Source: Pedobacter sp. N36a
GTDB lineage: Bacteria > Bacteroidota > Bacteroidia > Sphingobacteriales > Sphingobacteriaceae
Assembly (NCBI RefSeq): GCF_014472395.1
Contig: NZ_JACSZW010000008.1
Span: 62,001-126,000, forward strand
Direction: 5' to 3'
Length of the DNA: 64,000 nt
Shown: in pieces, positions 63,565-64,000 of the stretch
How positions within the stretch are numbered: position 1 is the stretch's first letter
Layout of the letters: the number at the start of each line of letters is the position of its first letter
Program-made: the position numbers and the translations under genes
Notes under the pieces: model-generated
The model's input: only the letters and a program-made list of their open reading frames with translations
What the model was told of the DNA's origin: nothing
Databases searched by the model: none

Positions 63565-64000
63565 ATGAAAATAAAACTATTCCTTTTTTCACTTTTGTTG
63601 CTGGGCGTTTCTACAGGAAAAGCGCAGAATTGGGGCGGAGGAATAGATGATACGGATCTTCACTTTGGATTTACTTTTCAATACCTCACTTCGGAGTATA
63701 AGGTGTTAAAGAAGGCGGATTGGAAGGAAAGCCCAGGCTATATCACTGACTTGCCGAGTCATGTGCCAAGGGGATTGAGTGCTATCGCGGCAAAGTCTTC
63801 TCCTGGATTCGGAATCGGTTTTGTAGTCAATCAAAAACTATTGGAAAATGTAGACCTTCGTTTAACCCCTGTACTGGTATTTAACGACCGGATATTGACT
63901 TATCGCTTTGAAAATGTTCCAATCACGCTCGGCCAGGAATTTCTAGAGGTAGAAAAGAAGGTACAATCTACCCTAGTGGAATTTCCTTTAGGACTGAAAA
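63565..64000 (+). CDS. porT: PorT-like outer-membrane protein of type IX secretion, 5' part
   Basis: From ATG 63565 the frame is open to the window edge (145 codons visible; C-terminus missing). A signal peptide ('LFLFSLLLLGVSTGKAQ', to about residue 21) is followed by 'NWGGGIDDTDLHFGFTFQYL' and beta-rich sequence ('RLTPVLVFNDRILTYRFENV'). This matches the PorT family, an outer-membrane beta-barrel needed for type IX secretion, and in Bacteroidota porT commonly follows ubiE/menG, as here (61-bp gap). Generic beta-barrel alternatives remain possible without the C-terminus. Confidence 0.85.
   Translation, partial: MKIKLFLFSLLLLGVSTGKAQNWGGGIDDTDLHFGFTFQYLTSEYKVLKKADWKESPGYITDLPSHVPRGLSAIAAKSSPGFGIGFVVNQKLLENVDLRLTPVLVFNDRILTYRFENVPITLGQEFLEVEKKVQSTLVEFPLGLK

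Overview
The window looks like a chromosomal core-genome segment of a Bacteroidota bacterium, most likely Sphingobacteriaceae and close to Pedobacter. The basis is protein character (EF-Tu, RpoB/RpoC, DnaE, DUF3467 after rpoC, PorT, a type IX secretion C-terminal signal), promoters of the Bacteroidota type (TTG or TTTG, about 18-22 nt, TAnnTTTG), absence of Shine-Dalgarno signals at most starts, and moderate-to-low GC. I see no prophage, insertion sequence, CRISPR array, rRNA operon or integrative element.

Layout. 1-8.6 kb: 3' part of a secreted beta-helix-like protein, a decayed lipoprotein fragment, a bifunctional aminolipid acyltransferase (OlsF-like), a helix-hairpin-helix protein with apt, a PAS-LuxR regulator converging on a membrane-anchored P-loop NTPase, and an acyl-CoA dehydrogenase. 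9-24.6 kb: the information-processing block rpsU - xerC-like - hpf - tRNA Thr(TGT)/Tyr/Gly/Thr(GGT) - tuf - tRNA Trp - secE - nusG - rplK-rplA-rplJ-rplL - rpoB - rpoC - DUF3467. The order Thr-Tyr-Gly-Thr-tuf matches the tufB operon of E. coli. 24.6-30.2 kb (minus): a compact run dapD - glycosyltransferase - tsaC - cca - pRiA4b-ORF3-like - miaA, three of whose genes mature tRNAs. 30.2-37 kb: S4/Hsp15 protein, EcsC-like protein, guanine deaminase, OmpH-like lipoprotein, gyrB, retropepsin-like protease with mdh, lipocalin. 37-49.4 kb: DnaE fused to a proofreading exonuclease, trxA, DUF58 protein, class III aminotransferase, an ECF sigma/anti-sigma/secreted-protein set, a split transketolase, and a FucP-type sugar transporter. 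49.5-64 kb: hybrid histidine kinase, FAH hydrolase - M23 peptidase - bcp operon, a T9SS cargo protein, kup, an APC permease, an M3 oligoendopeptidase, engB - UbiA-family prenyltransferase, and divergent menG - porT (cut by the window edge).

How the parts fit. The genome-encoded tRNAs lack 3' CCA, so the Cca enzyme encoded here is needed for them. TsaC (t6A37) fits the two threonine tRNAs and MiaA (i6A37) fits the Trp tRNA. The UbiA-family enzyme and MenG are consecutive menaquinone steps. PorT and the C-terminal sorting-domain protein both belong to the type IX secretion pathway.

Most of the window is ordinary housekeeping. The items most worth a second look are the exonuclease-DnaE fusion with an apparently eroded PHP domain, terminator-like hairpins inside the ribosomal protein/RNA polymerase operon, the unassigned membrane P-loop NTPase, the triplicated PxGYF-type motif in the anti-sigma factor, and two gene remnants. 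I did not find a convincing undescribed multi-gene system.
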